Below, piece by piece: positions 43,302 to 53,464 of a stretch of 64,000 nucleotides of DNA. Every line of letters starts with the position of its first letter. Within the stretch, counting starts at the first letter, position 1. The stretch covers positions 62,001 to 126,000 of the forward strand of contig JAHJNN010000005.1 in assembly GCA_018820765.1 (NCBI GenBank), in the 5' to 3' direction. Source of the stretch: Gammaproteobacteria bacterium (lineage in GTDB: Bacteria > Pseudomonadota > Gammaproteobacteria > Burkholderiales > Thiobacillaceae). Under the pieces are notes generated by a model that saw only the letters and a list, made by a program, of their open reading frames with translations, was not told the DNA's origin and made no database searches. The position numbers were made by a program, and so were the translations under genes.

Positions 43302-43588
43302 TTGAACGGAAAAGCGACACCAGATGTACACGAGTACGCCAACATACGCCTAAGTGTGCCCCAGTTTCCCAGGCAAATTCGTGGGGCAAATTTGGGGCAA
43401 TCTGAGCGCCAAACCATGCCTATCAATGCCAATTGGGCCTCTGGCTGCGGCAGTCAGGGCTTTAGATAAGTTGTTGTTATTGAACTGAAAAACAGGTCAG
43501 TTCCGAAAACTTGGATCAGTGTCCCAACACAATCGGCGTGTGGGCAGTGGGCTCCTTGGCGATCGACATGGCGGGACGGGCGTCGGGA
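43302..43588. other. ICE/chromosome junction region
   Basis: These 287 bases separate the last cargo gene from suhB and must contain the element's end, since gene content and composition change here. TGGGGCAA occurs twice in tandem (43382-43400) next to a related GGCAAATTCG. On the minus strand this reads as repeated TTTGCCCCA, a pattern I associate with integrase arm sites. No integrase gene, tRNA or clear attachment core could be seen, and the partner end is outside the window. Confidence 0.5.
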
Positions 43589-44395
43589 TCAGACCTTCAG
43601 TTCGGGCGGCAGGTGGGGGGCGATGACCTGCAGCATCTGGCCGAAGATTTTCGGGCTGGCGGCGACGATGTTGCCGGATTCCAGGAAGCCTTCGTCGCCC
43701 ATGAAGTTGCCGACCAAGGCGCCAGACTCCTGCGCGATCAGGCTGCCGGCGGCGAGATCCCAGGGCTTCAGGTGCATTTCCCAGAAGCCGTCGTAGCGGC
43801 CGCAGGCCACGTAGCACAGGTCGAGCGCAGCGGAGCCGGGGCGGCGCAGGCCGGAGGTGGCGTGCATCATGTCGCGGAACATGTTGATGTAGGCCTCGGC
43901 GAAGCTGAAATCGCGAAAGGGGAAGCCGGTGCCGATCAGGCATTCGGACAGCTTTGCGCGCTTGCTGGCGCGGATGCGGCGGTCGTTGAGCATGGCGCCA
44001 CGGCCGCGGCTGGCGGTGAAGAGTTCGTTGCGCGCGGGGTCGAACACCACGGCCTGGGTGATCTGGCCCTTGTGTTTCAGCGCGATGGAGATCGAATACT
44101 GCTGCAGGCCGTGCAGGAAGTTGGTGGTGCCGTCGAGCGGATCGATGATCCACTGGTAGTCTTCGCCGTTTTTGGCGTCGGCCGAGCCGGACTCCTCTGC
44201 TAAAATCCCGTGGTTTGGATAGGCGTCGAGCAGGGTTTCGATGATGGCGCGCTCGGCCATCTGGTCGACTTCGCTGACGTAATCGCGATCCTGCTTGCTC
44301 CGCACGGTGAGCTGGTCGAGGTCGAGCGAGGCGCGATTGATGATCGCCCCGGCTTTGCGAGCGGCTTTCACCGCCGTATTGAGCATGGGATGCAT
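43589..44395 (-). CDS. suhB: SuhB, inositol-1-monophosphatase family protein
   Basis: A Mg-dependent phosphatase that also acts in ribosomal RNA antitermination in other proteobacteria. The 268 residues have both family signatures: [15 protein letters not shown] near 82-96 and [12 protein letters not shown] near 213-224, plus the upstream LAEESG metal ligand. The length is normal and no damage is visible although the ICE ends just past its 3' side. It is divergent from trmJ with 58 bp between the starts. Confidence 0.95.
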   Translation of the reverse strand: MHPMLNTAVKAARKAGAIINRASLDLDQLTVRSKQDRDYVSEVDQMAERAIIETLLDAYPNHGILAEESGSADAKNGEDYQWIIDPLDGTTNFLHGLQQYSISIALKHKGQITQAVVFDPARNELFTASRGRGAMLNDRRIRASKRAKLSECLIGTGFPFRDFSFAEAYINMFRDMMHATSGLRRPGSAALDLCYVACGRYDGFWEMHLKPWDLAAGSLIAQESGALVGNFMGDEGFLESGNIVAASPKIFGQMLQVIAPHLPPELKV

Positions 44396-44453
44396 GGTGT
44401 CTGGCTACGGATTCAAAGAACGAGCCGCTATTTTACTTGATGATGTTTACTTG

Positions 44454-45209
44454 ATGACGCCAGCCGACCCGAAACTTCTCGCCAATATTCGCATCGTGCT
44501 GACGCGCACCAGCCACCCCGGCAACATCGGTGCGGCGGCGCGGGCGATGAAGACGATGGGGCTGAGCCAGCTTTATCTGGTGGAACCGGCCGTTTTCCCC
44601 AACAGCCAGGCCGACGCCATGGCTGCCGGCTCGACCGATCTGCTGGCGCAGGCGCGGGTGTGCAGCACGCTGGCCGAGGCGCTGGGCGATACCGCGCTGG
44701 CGCTGGGCGTGTCGGCGCGCCGGCGCGACATTGTGTCGGAGGTGCTGACCCCGCCCGAGGCGTCGATCCGCTTGCTGACCGAGGCGCAGACGGGTCCGGT
44801 GGCGCTGGTGTTCGGCAACGAGACCAGCGGGCTGTCGAACGAGGAGCTGAGCCTGTGCCAGGGGCTGGTGACGATTGCCGCCAATCCCGACTACAGCTCG
44901 CTCAATCTGGCCGCGGCGGTGCAGGTGCTGAGTTACGAAATCCGTCAGGCCTGGCTCGGGCATGCGGGCTGGCCGCAGCCGGAGATGGATGCGGCGACAG
45001 GCGACGAGGTGGAGCGGTTCTACGGCCACCTGGAAACCGCGCTGGCCGAGCTGGAATTTCTCAATCCCGGTTCGCCCGGCAAGCTGATGCTGAAGCTGCG
45101 GCGGCTGTTCGCGCGCACCCGGCTGGCCAAGGAAGACGTGAACATCCTGCGCGGCATCCTGACCGCCGCGCAGGAAGCGAAGCAGGGTCGGAACCACGAC
45201 GCCGATTAG
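44454..45209 (+). CDS. trmJ: TrmJ, tRNA (cytidine/uridine-32-2'-O)-methyltransferase
   Basis: A SPOUT-class methyltransferase that 2'-O-methylates position 32 of tRNA. Started at the ATG at 44454 (251 aa). It shows RIVLTRTSHPGNIGAAARAMKTMG at the N-terminus and the knot motifs ALVFGNETSGLSNEEL and SLNLAAAVQVLSYEIR that bind S-adenosylmethionine. The C-terminal helical extension matches TrmJ and not TrmL. suhB-trmJ-cysE-iscR is a common gene order in gamma- and betaproteobacteria. Confidence 0.95.
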   Translation: MTPADPKLLANIRIVLTRTSHPGNIGAAARAMKTMGLSQLYLVEPAVFPNSQADAMAAGSTDLLAQARVCSTLAEALGDTALALGVSARRRDIVSEVLTPPEASIRLLTEAQTGPVALVFGNETSGLSNEELSLCQGLVTIAANPDYSSLNLAAAVQVLSYEIRQAWLGHAGWPQPEMDAATGDEVERFYGHLETALAELEFLNPGSPGKLMLKLRRLFARTRLAKEDVNILRGILTAAQEAKQGRNHDAD

Positions 45210-45230
45210 TTGACTCAATTACTGGGAAAT
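45206..45230 (+). promoter_or_regulatory. IscR type 1-like site in front of cysE
   Basis: TTAGTTGACTCAATTACTGG resembles the first half of the IscR type 1 consensus (ATASYYGACTRWWWYAGTC) and is very like the two sites ahead of iscR. It overlaps the trmJ stop and lies 16 bases before the cysE ATG. It also covers the TTG that the ORF track used as the cysE start, which argues for the later ATG. Confidence 0.6.
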
Positions 45231-45245
45231 AGCATCCTCAAGCGC

Positions 45246-46004
45246 ATGAAACTGCTCAGCCAACTCAAGGAAGACATCGCCGTCGTGTTCGACCGCGACC
45301 CGGCGGCACGCACCACCTTCGAGGTTGTCACCACCTATCCCGGCTTTCACGCCATGGTCATCCATCGCCTGGCGCACACGCTGTGGCGCATGGAATGGAA
45401 GTGGCTGGCGCGCTTTACCTCGCACCTCGGCCGCTGGCTCACCGGCATCGAAATCCACCCCGGCGCCACCATCGGCCGCCGCGTGTTCATCGACCATGGC
45501 ATGGGCGTGGTGGTGGGCGAAACCGCCGAGATCGGCGACGACTGCACCCTGTATCACGGCGTGACGCTGGGCGGCACCTCGTGGAACAAGGGCAAGCGCC
45601 ATCCGACGCTGATGCCGGGCGTGGTGGTGGGGGCGGGCGCCAAGATTCTCGGCCCGATCACCATCGGCGCGGGCGCGCGCGTCGGCTCCAATGCCGTGGT
45701 GGTGAAGGACGTCCCGGACAACGCCACGGCGGTGGGCATTCCCGCCCGTATCCTGGACAGCGCAGCGGAAAAACAGCGCAACCAACAGGCGGAAAAACTC
45801 GGCTTCTCGGCCTATGCCATTTCGGCCGACATGAACGATCCGGTGGTCAAGGCCATCCACGGCTTGATCGACCATTCGGCCCACATCGACCACCGGCTGG
45901 ATATGATTCTGGCGCAGTTGCAGAAGCTGGGTGCCGAACTGCCGGCGGGGCAGGATAAGCCGGACGATTTCGATCCGAACTATCTGAACAAAATAGTTGA
46001 CTAA
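45246..46004 (+). CDS. cysE: CysE, serine O-acetyltransferase
   Basis: This makes O-acetylserine from serine and acetyl-CoA, the first step of cysteine synthesis, feeding the sulfur donor for Fe-S clusters next door. The 252 residues (from the ATG at 45246) have the N-terminal helical part and a left-handed beta-helix of hexapeptide repeats: [39 protein letters not shown] and [25 protein letters not shown]. His and Asp of FIDHG are the catalytic pair region. The stop codon lies within an IscR-like site of iscR. Confidence 0.95.
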   Translation: MKLLSQLKEDIAVVFDRDPAARTTFEVVTTYPGFHAMVIHRLAHTLWRMEWKWLARFTSHLGRWLTGIEIHPGATIGRRVFIDHGMGVVVGETAEIGDDCTLYHGVTLGGTSWNKGKRHPTLMPGVVVGAGAKILGPITIGAGARVGSNAVVVKDVPDNATAVGIPARILDSAAEKQRNQQAEKLGFSAYAISADMNDPVVKAIHGLIDHSAHIDHRLDMILAQLQKLGAELPAGQDKPDDFDPNYLNKIVD

Positions 46005-46017
46005 ATTACTAAGGTAA
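45993..46017 (+). promoter_or_regulatory. IscR type 1-like site, distal iscR operator
   Basis: ATAGTTGACTAAATTACTAA matches the left half of the type 1 consensus exactly; the right half is weaker. It overlaps the cysE stop codon. Confidence 0.65.
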
Positions 46018-46020
46018 GGA

Positions 46021-46045
46021 ATAGTTGACTGAAATGCTCGGGAAT
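46021..46045 (+). promoter_or_regulatory. IscR type 1-like site and promoter region of iscR
   Basis: ATAGTTGACTGAAATGCTCG repeats the same half-site 28 bp downstream. Its TTGACT can serve as a -35 box, with TATAGT (46049-46054) as -10 at a 17-18 base spacing. IscR bound here would overlap the polymerase site, the standard repression of the isc operon by [2Fe-2S]-IscR. Confidence 0.7.
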
Positions 46046-46080
46046 TTTATAGTTCGGGCGAAATTTCGGGAGAACACGTC

Positions 46081-46542
46081 ATGAGATTGACCACCAAAGG
46101 CCGCTTCGCCGTCACTGCCATGCTGGATCTGGCCCTGCGCGGCGGCAAAAATCCAGTCACGCTGGCCGGCATCAGCGAGCGTCAGGACATTTCCCTGTCC
46201 TATCTGGAGCAACTGTTCAGCCGCCTGCGCCGGCACGAACTGGTCGAAAGCGTGCGCGGCCCCGGCGGCGGCTATTACCTCGCCCGGCCGCTTGCAGAAG
46301 TCAGCGTGGCCGATATCATCCGCGCGGTCGACGAACCCATCGATGCGACCCAGTGCGGCGGCAAGGAAAATTGCCACGACGAGCATCGCTGTCTGACGCA
46401 CGACTTGTGGACGGGGCTCAACGCCCATATCTACGATTATCTGGCCAACGTGACGCTGGCCACGCTGGTGGCCAAGCAGGACGAGTGCAAGGAAAAGGTC
46501 ATGCAGGACCGCCGCGCATCGAAGATGACGCTGGTTGCTTGA
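46081..46542 (+). CDS. iscR: IscR, Fe-S cluster-responsive regulator
   Basis: An Rrf2-family winged-helix regulator of the isc operon. The 153 residues start [17 protein letters not shown], with the HTH in [29 protein letters not shown]. The cluster ligands [13 protein letters not shown] (C-x5-C-x5-C) and the following His are intact, so it can hold a [2Fe-2S] cluster. A good GGGAGA site precedes the ATG, and two type 1-like sites lie just upstream. Confidence 0.96.
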   Translation: MRLTTKGRFAVTAMLDLALRGGKNPVTLAGISERQDISLSYLEQLFSRLRRHELVESVRGPGGGYYLARPLAEVSVADIIRAVDEPIDATQCGGKENCHDEHRCLTHDLWTGLNAHIYDYLANVTLATLVAKQDECKEKVMQDRRASKMTLVA

Positions 46543-46564
46543 ACGATTCAAACAGGGCAATACG

Positions 46565-47773
46565 ATGAAACCACTGTATTTCGATTACTCCGCCACTACC
46601 CCCGTCGACCCCCGTGTGGCGGCCAAGATGATTCCCTATCTGACCGAGGAATTCGGGAATCCGGCATCGCGCTCGCACCCCTACGGCTGGACGGCCGACA
46701 AGGCGGTTGAAGAGGCGCGTGCCCAGGTGGCAGCACTGGTCGGTGCCGACCCCAAGGAAATCGTGTTCACCTCCGGCGCGACCGAATCGAACAACCTCGC
46801 CATCAAGGGCGCGGGCCATTTTTACGCCGGCACCAAGGGCAAGCACATCATCACCGTGCGCACCGAGCACAAGGCCGTGCTCGATACCGTGCGCGAGATG
46901 GAGCGCCAGGGCTTCGAGGCGACTTACCTGAACGTGAAGGAAAACGGCCTGCTCGATCTGGACGTGCTGCGCGCTGCGATCCGCCCGGACACCGTGCTGG
47001 TCTCGGTGATGGCGGTCAACAACGAGATCGGCGTGATCCAGGACATCGACGCCATCGGCAAGATCTGCCGCGAGAAGGGCGTGATTTTCCACGTCGACGC
47101 GGCGCAGGCCACCGGCAAGATGCCGATCGATCTCGCCAAACTGCCGGTCGACCTGATGTCGTTCTCGGCACACAAAACCTACGGCCCCAAGGGCATCGGC
47201 GCGCTGTACGTGCGCCGCAAGCCGCGCGTCCGTCTGGAAGCGCAGATGCATGGCGGCGGCCACGAGCGTGGCATGCGTTCGGGCACGCTCGCCACGCACC
47301 AGATCGTCGGCATGGGCGAAGCTTTCCGCATCGCCCGTGAAGAAATGGCCACCGAGAACGAGCGCATCCGCATGCTGCGCGACCGCCTCTACAACGGTCT
47401 CAAGGACATCGAGGAAGTGCATCTGAACGGCGACATGGATCAGCGCGTGCCGCACAACCTCAACGTCAGCTTCAACTTCGTCGAAGGCGAATCGCTGATC
47501 ATGGCGATCAAGGAACTGGCGGTGTCGTCCGGTTCCGCCTGCACCTCGGCCAGCCTCGAGCCGTCCTACGTGCTGCGTGCACTGGGCCGCAGCGACGAAC
47601 TGGCGCACAGCTCGATCCGTTTCTCGATCGGCCGCTTCACCACCGAGGAAGAAGTCGATTACGCCATCAAGCTCCTGCACGAGAAGATCGGCAAGCTGCG
47701 CGAGCTTTCCCCGCTGTGGGAAATGTTCAAGGAAGGCGTCGACCTGAATTCCGTGCAGTGGGCGGCACACTGA
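46565..47773 (+). CDS. iscS: IscS, cysteine desulfurase
   Basis: A PLP enzyme that takes sulfur from cysteine and passes it to IscU for cluster assembly and to tRNA-thiolation enzymes. The 402 residues (ATG at 46565) include the PLP lysine in [17 protein letters not shown], the His stacking residue in [10 protein letters not shown], and the catalytic cysteine loop [18 protein letters not shown]. The length and the C-terminus ([17 protein letters not shown]) are those of group I IscS. The gene is 23 bp after iscR. Confidence 0.96.
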   Translation: MKPLYFDYSATTPVDPRVAAKMIPYLTEEFGNPASRSHPYGWTADKAVEEARAQVAALVGADPKEIVFTSGATESNNLAIKGAGHFYAGTKGKHIITVRTEHKAVLDTVREMERQGFEATYLNVKENGLLDLDVLRAAIRPDTVLVSVMAVNNEIGVIQDIDAIGKICREKGVIFHVDAAQATGKMPIDLAKLPVDLMSFSAHKTYGPKGIGALYVRRKPRVRLEAQMHGGGHERGMRSGTLATHQIVGMGEAFRIAREEMATENERIRMLRDRLYNGLKDIEEVHLNGDMDQRVPHNLNVSFNFVEGESLIMAIKELAVSSGSACTSASLEPSYVLRALGRSDELAHSSIRFSIGRFTTEEEVDYAIKLLHEKIGKLRELSPLWEMFKEGVDLNSVQWAAH

Positions 47774-47780
47774 TTTTTTG

Positions 47781-47877
47781 AGGGGCCAGGATTCGGGATT
47801 CAGGGGTCAGGGAATGTGCGGCCAAAGGCCGCGCCGATAAACAAGGCGCGCAGCACCCCCCTGAATCCTGACCCCTA
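47781..47877. repeat. Palindromic intergenic repeat between iscS and iscU
   Basis: The left part GGATTCGGGATTCAGGGGTC and right part CCTGAATCCTGACCCC are inverted copies. A central hairpin GCGGCC-AAA-GGCCGC sits between them. A related, longer element lies between iscA and hscB. It is a mobile or dispersed REP/MITE-like family. It leaves the iscU ribosome site (AAAGGAG) intact. Confidence 0.75.
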
Positions 47878-47897
47878 GCGACTGAAAGGAGCACCAA

Positions 47898-48284
47898 ATG
47901 TCTTACAGCGATAAAGTACTCGATCATTACGAAAACCCCCGCAACGTCGGTTCCTTCACCAAGGATGACGAAGGCGTCGGCACCGGCATGGTCGGCGCGC
48001 CCGCCTGCGGCGACGTGATGAAGCTGCAGATCAAGGTCGGCGCCGATGGCCGCATCGAAGATGCCAAGTTCAAGACCTACGGCTGCGGCTCGGCGATTGC
48101 CTCGTCCTCGCTGGTGACCGAATGGGTCAAGGGCAAGACCCTCGACCAGGCGATGGAGATCAAGAACACGGCGATTGCCGAAGAGCTGGCGCTGCCGCCG
48201 GTGAAGATCCACTGCTCGATCCTCGCCGAAGACGCGATCAAGGCCGCGGTCGCCGATTACAAGCAGAAAAAAGGTCTGGAGTAA
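47898..48284 (+). CDS. iscU: IscU, Fe-S cluster scaffold
   Basis: The scaffold on which [2Fe-2S] clusters are built with sulfur from IscS. The 128 residues keep the three cluster cysteines (APACGDVMKLQ with the regulatory Asp, KTYGCGSAIASSS, IHCSILAEDAI) and the HscA recognition motif LPPVK. A strong GAAAGGAG ribosome site precedes the ATG. It is 4 bp upstream of iscA. Confidence 0.97.
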   Translation: MSYSDKVLDHYENPRNVGSFTKDDEGVGTGMVGAPACGDVMKLQIKVGADGRIEDAKFKTYGCGSAIASSSLVTEWVKGKTLDQAMEIKNTAIAEELALPPVKIHCSILAEDAIKAAVADYKQKKGLE

Positions 48285-48287
48285 GCC

Positions 48288-48611
48288 ATGGCGGTAACCC
48301 TGTCCGAGCGCGCAGCGCAACACGTCACCAGCTACCTTGCCAAACGCGGCAAGGGCGTCGGCATCCGTCTCGGCGTTCGTACCACCGGCTGCTCCGGCAT
48401 GGCCTACAAGCTGGAGTTCGCCGATGACGTGCCGGAAGGCGACGAGGTCTTCACCAGCCACGGCGTGACCGTCTTCGTCGACCCGAAAAGCCTGGCCTAC
48501 CTCGACGGCACCGAACTCGATTACGCCCGCGAGGGCCTCAACGAAGGCTTCAAGTTCAACAACCCGAATGTGAAGAACGAGTGCGGTTGCGGCGAGTCGT
48601 TTAACGTTTAA
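48288..48611 (+). CDS. iscA: IscA, A-type Fe-S carrier
   Basis: A carrier that takes clusters from the scaffold to target proteins. The 107 residues contain the three conserved cysteines in [14 protein letters not shown] and ECGCGESF, the A-type signature. Its stop codon is immediately followed by the second palindromic repeat, so the distance to hscB is enlarged to about 120 bp. Confidence 0.96.
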   Translation: MAVTLSERAAQHVTSYLAKRGKGVGIRLGVRTTGCSGMAYKLEFADDVPEGDEVFTSHGVTVFVDPKSLAYLDGTELDYAREGLNEGFKFNNPNVKNECGCGESFNV

Positions 48612-48730
48612 GGGGTCAGGGGTCGGGATTCAGGGGTCAGGGCTTTTGTGCGGCCTTTGGCCGCGTTTTGAAAGAACAACGCGCAGCACAAAGCCCCCTG
48701 AATCCTGCCCCCTGAATCCTGACCCCTGAC
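48611..48730. repeat. Palindromic intergenic repeat between iscA and hscB
   Basis: The same family as the element at 47.8 kb: GGGATTCAGGGGTCAGGG at the left, CCCTGAATCCTGACCCCTGA at the right, and a central GCGGCC-TTT-GGCCGC hairpin. It contains one extra CCCTGAATCCTG unit. It abuts the hscB ATG, so hscB has no recognisable ribosome site, only repeat sequence. Confidence 0.78.
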
Positions 48731-48731
48731 A

Positions 48732-49259
48732 ATGGATTTCACTCAAACCCACTTCGAACTGTTCGGCCTGCCGCAAACCTATGCGCTGGACCGCAATCAA
48801 CTCGACGCCGCCTATCGCGAACTGCAGAACACGGTGCATCCGGACCGCTTCGCCGCGCAGCCGGAAGCCGAACAGCGGGTGGCCATGCAGTGGGCGACGC
48901 AGGTGAACGAGGCCTACCAGACACTCAAGCACCCGGTGAGCCGCGGCGTCTATTTGCTGAAGCTGCAGGGCATCGACGCGCTCGACGCCAGCAACACGAA
49001 AATGGCGCCGGCCTTCCTGATGCAGCAGATGGAATGGCGCGAGGCCATCGACGAGGCGCGCGCCGGCAAGCGCGTGGAGGCACTGGACGACTTGACCGAC
49101 GACCTGCGCGCTGCGCATCGCCGCATTGAGGCACAGCTCGCCGAACTGATCGATGCGGCAAAGGATTACGAAGGCGCGCGAGAAGCCGTTCGCCAGCTGC
49201 GATTCATGGACAAACTCATCGCCGAAGTGGGCGACGTCTACGAAGAACTGGAAGGTTAA
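48732..49259 (+). CDS. hscB: HscB, Fe-S J-type co-chaperone
   Basis: This brings IscU to HscA and stimulates its ATPase. The 175 residues have an N-terminal J domain with the HPD motif ([17 protein letters not shown]) and a C-terminal three-helix bundle that binds IscU ([18 protein letters not shown]). The ATG directly follows a palindromic repeat. hscA starts 2 bp after the stop. Confidence 0.95.
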   Translation: MDFTQTHFELFGLPQTYALDRNQLDAAYRELQNTVHPDRFAAQPEAEQRVAMQWATQVNEAYQTLKHPVSRGVYLLKLQGIDALDASNTKMAPAFLMQQMEWREAIDEARAGKRVEALDDLTDDLRAAHRRIEAQLAELIDAAKDYEGAREAVRQLRFMDKLIAEVGDVYEELEG

Positions 49260-49260
49260 G

Positions 49261-51138
<1,878 letters not shown>

Positions 51139-51145
51139 TCGAATC

Positions 51146-51919
51146 ATGCTGAACGACGAATTCATCGAATCCCTGCGGGTCAAGCTCGAAGCGCACCCGA
51201 TCTACGCGGCGGTGCAGACGCTCGACGATCTGCGCGTGTTCATGCAGCACCACGTCTATTCGGTGTGGGACTTCATGTCGCTGATCAAGTACCTGCAGCA
51301 TGAAGTGGCGCCCGCGCGCTGGCCGTGGACGCCGGCAGGCGACGCCTCGGTGCAGCGCTTCATCAACGAACTCGTGCTGGAAGAGGAAACCGACATCGCG
51401 CTGCCGGGGCAGGACGGGTTTACCAGCCACTACATGCTGTATCTCGCCGCCATGCGCGAGGTCGGCGCCGACGCCGACACGCCCGCGCGCTTCGTGCAGC
51501 TGGTGGGCGAGCAGGGGATCGATGCCGCCCTCGCCTCGGGCCTGGCGCCAGCGCCGTCCGTCACCTTCACCCGCAGCACCTTCGATTTCATCGCCAGCGG
51601 CAAGCCCCATGCAGTCGCTGCCGCGCTGGCGCTGGGGCGCGAGCACGTCATACCGTCGATGTTCCGCGCCTTCCTGGCGCGCATGGCGGTGACCGAAGCG
51701 CAGGCGCCCAGCTTCCACTACTATCTCAACCGCCACGTCCACCTGGACGAGGATTTCCATGCGCCGCTGTCGCTGCGCCTGCTCGCCGCCCTGTGCGGCG
51801 GCGACGCCGGCAAGTGGCGTGAGGCCGAAGCTGCGGCGGAAGCCGCGGTCAACGCCCGGTTACAATTCTGGGACGGTGTGCTCGAAGCCTTGCCCAGCCA
51901 ACACGTCCAGGCCGCCTGA
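51146..51919 (+). CDS. DUF3050 protein within the isc operon
   Basis: A 257-residue helical protein matching DUF3050: HPIYAAVQTLDDLRVFMQHHVYSVWDFMSLIK near 16-47, then RFINELVLEEETDI, then HYYLNRHVHLDEDFHAPLSL near 200-219. Paired Glu/His motifs of this kind (EEETD, HxHxDxxFH) occur in heme-oxygenase-like metal oxidases, so it may bind a diiron centre or heme. It lies between hscA and fdx, 7 bp after hscA and 21 bp before fdx, a place normally without a gene. A link to iron supply or repair is inference. Confidence 0.83.
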   Translation: MLNDEFIESLRVKLEAHPIYAAVQTLDDLRVFMQHHVYSVWDFMSLIKYLQHEVAPARWPWTPAGDASVQRFINELVLEEETDIALPGQDGFTSHYMLYLAAMREVGADADTPARFVQLVGEQGIDAALASGLAPAPSVTFTRSTFDFIASGKPHAVAAALALGREHVIPSMFRAFLARMAVTEAQAPSFHYYLNRHVHLDEDFHAPLSLRLLAALCGGDAGKWREAEAAAEAAVNARLQFWDGVLEALPSQHVQAA

Positions 51920-51940
51920 CTGACTGAACCCACTTAACCC

Positions 51941-52279
51941 ATGCCCCAACTCATCGTACTGCCTCACGTCGAACTCTGCCCCGAAGGCGCCGTCATCGAA
52001 GCCAAGCCGGGCGACACTATTTGCGACACCCTGCTTGCCAACGGCGTCGAGATCGAGCACGCCTGCGAAAAATCCTGCGCCTGCACCACCTGCCACGTCA
52101 TCGTGCGCGAAGGCTTCAATTCGCTGGCAGCGTCCACCGAAGAAGAGGATGATCTGCTCGACAAGGCCTGGGGCTTGGAACCGCAGTCGCGGTTGTCGTG
52201 CCAGGCGCGCGTCAACAGTGCCGACCTGGTGATCGAAATCCCCAAGTACACCATCAACATGGTCAAGGAAGGTCATTGA
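51941..52279 (+). CDS. fdx: Fdx, adrenodoxin-type [2Fe-2S] ferredoxin of the isc operon
   Basis: This gives electrons for cluster formation on IscU. The 112 residues carry EHACEKSCACTTCHVIVREG, with the C-x5-C-x2-C ligand spacing, and the fourth ligand in RLSCQARV. The length and the C-terminal IPKYTINMVKEGH are those of Isc ferredoxins. iscX follows one base after its stop. Confidence 0.96.
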   Translation: MPQLIVLPHVELCPEGAVIEAKPGDTICDTLLANGVEIEHACEKSCACTTCHVIVREGFNSLAASTEEEDDLLDKAWGLEPQSRLSCQARVNSADLVIEIPKYTINMVKEGH

Positions 52280-52280
52280 A

Positions 52281-52475
52281 ATGAAGTGGACGGATTCCCT
52301 CGATATCGCCATCGAACTCTCCGAAGCGCACCCCGAAATCGATCCGCGCACCATCCGCTTCACCGACCTGCACCGCTGGGTGATGGAGCTGCCCGACTTC
52401 GAGGACGACCCCGAGCATTCCGGCGAGAAGATTCTCGAAGCGATCCAGATGGCGTGGATCGACGAAGTCAGCTGA
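52281..52475 (+). CDS. iscX: IscX (YfhJ)
   Basis: A small acidic protein that binds IscS and tunes desulfurase activity, perhaps as an iron sensor. The 64 residues match the family: MKWTDSLDIAIELSEAHPEIDP, then VMELPDFEDDPEHSGEKILEAIQMAW. It is the last isc gene; 80 bp separate it from flhB. Confidence 0.95.
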   Translation: MKWTDSLDIAIELSEAHPEIDPRTIRFTDLHRWVMELPDFEDDPEHSGEKILEAIQMAWIDEVS

Positions 52476-52555
52476 GCGAGTCTTCTGCATTGCGGCTTTA
52501 AGTCGCCAATCCCCTTGCTCCCCCGTGCTAGACTCCTCCAAAATTCGAGACGAGC

Positions 52556-53464
52556 ATGGCCGAGGAGTCTGATCTTTCCCGTACCGAGCCGGCGAGTCCG
52601 CGGCGCCTGCAAGAAGCGCGCAGCGCGGGCGATGTGCCGCGTTCAGCCGAACTCACCGCGTGGGTGGTGTTGCTGTCGGCGCTGGGCGTGCTGGTCTGGC
52701 AGGCGCCGAGTCTGCTGCATGCCTTGCAGGCCCTGACCGAGGCGGCGTTCGTTCACGCGGCGCAGCCGCTTTCCCCGGTTTTTCTTGAAGCCGCGCAATC
52801 CGCGCTGTGGGCGGTGCTGCCTGTGCTGGTCGCCATTTTCGTCGCCGCGCTGGTGGCGCCGATGCTGCTCTCCGGCTGGGTCTTCGCGCCCCAGGCGACC
52901 CAGGCCGATCTGACACGCGCCAATCCTTTCAAGCCCCTTGCCCGGCTGTTTTCGGCCGATGCTTTGTTCGACGGCACGCTGGCGCTGCTCAAGCTGGTGC
53001 TCGTCGCCGCTGCGCTTGGGTGGACGCTGGCCGGCGGCTGGCCGGCGCTGCAAAACCAGAGTGGCAGCGCGGCGCTGGGCCAGACGGCAAGCTGGATCGG
53101 ACGCGGCGTGCAGGCGCTGGTACTGGCGCTGGCGTTGGCGGCGGCGCTGGACGCGGGCTGGCGCTGGTGGCGCTACCTGCGCCGTCATGCGATGACCTGG
53201 CAGGAACTGCTTGCCGAGGCGCGCGAAGCCGAGGGCAGCCCGGAAATGCGCGCGCAGCTGCGCAGCCGTCAGCAACAGGCAGGGCAGGAGGGGGCGCCTG
53301 ATCGTGGTGCCGGGGCTGATGCGATGTCCCCCCCCTCTGATGGAACACCTAGCCACTCGACTAAGCCCGCAAACGGGCAAGTCGCTGGTTATCCCCAACC
53401 CTCCCCCTCGAGGAGGGAGGGAGCGAACGCTGGGCCCAAGGCGATTGACGAGGTGATCGGATGA
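52556..53464 (+). CDS. flhB: FlhB, flagellar export protein lacking the autocleavage domain
   Basis: The membrane component of the flagellar export gate that switches substrate specificity. The 302 residues begin normally (SDLSRTEPASPRRLQEARSAGDV). They include four hydrophobic segments up to about residue 215 and the start of the cytoplasmic domain (MTWQELLAEAREAEGSPEMRAQLRSRQQQ). A normal FlhB then continues to the NPTH self-cleavage site, at about 350-380 aa in total. Here residues about 259-296 are instead encoded by a repeat element (PSDGTPSHSTKPANGQ), and the frame ends. No frame in this stretch contains NPTH. It overlaps flhA by 4 bp. Confidence 0.85.
   Translation: MAEESDLSRTEPASPRRLQEARSAGDVPRSAELTAWVVLLSALGVLVWQAPSLLHALQALTEAAFVHAAQPLSPVFLEAAQSALWAVLPVLVAIFVAALVAPMLLSGWVFAPQATQADLTRANPFKPLARLFSADALFDGTLALLKLVLVAAALGWTLAGGWPALQNQSGSAALGQTASWIGRGVQALVLALALAAALDAGWRWWRYLRRHAMTWQELLAEAREAEGSPEMRAQLRSRQQQAGQEGAPDRGAGADAMSPPSDGTPSHSTKPANGQVAGYPQPSPSRREGANAGPKAIDEVIG
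53332..53444. repeat. Double-hairpin repeat element inside flhB (copy 1)
   Basis: 113 bases nearly identical to 63240-63353. It contains a hairpin around GCCCGC/CGGGC, flanked by CGACT and AGTCG, and a second hairpin in a CCCTCCCCCTCG / AGGAGGGAGG stretch. It is read through in the flhB frame and supplies the protein's last third of the cytoplasmic tail. Confidence 0.85.

Noticed and set aside
43302-43588. tRNA gene as the ICE integration site
   Set aside because: No cloverleaf-like sequence or CCA end was visible beside suhB, so the attachment site could not be tied to a tRNA.
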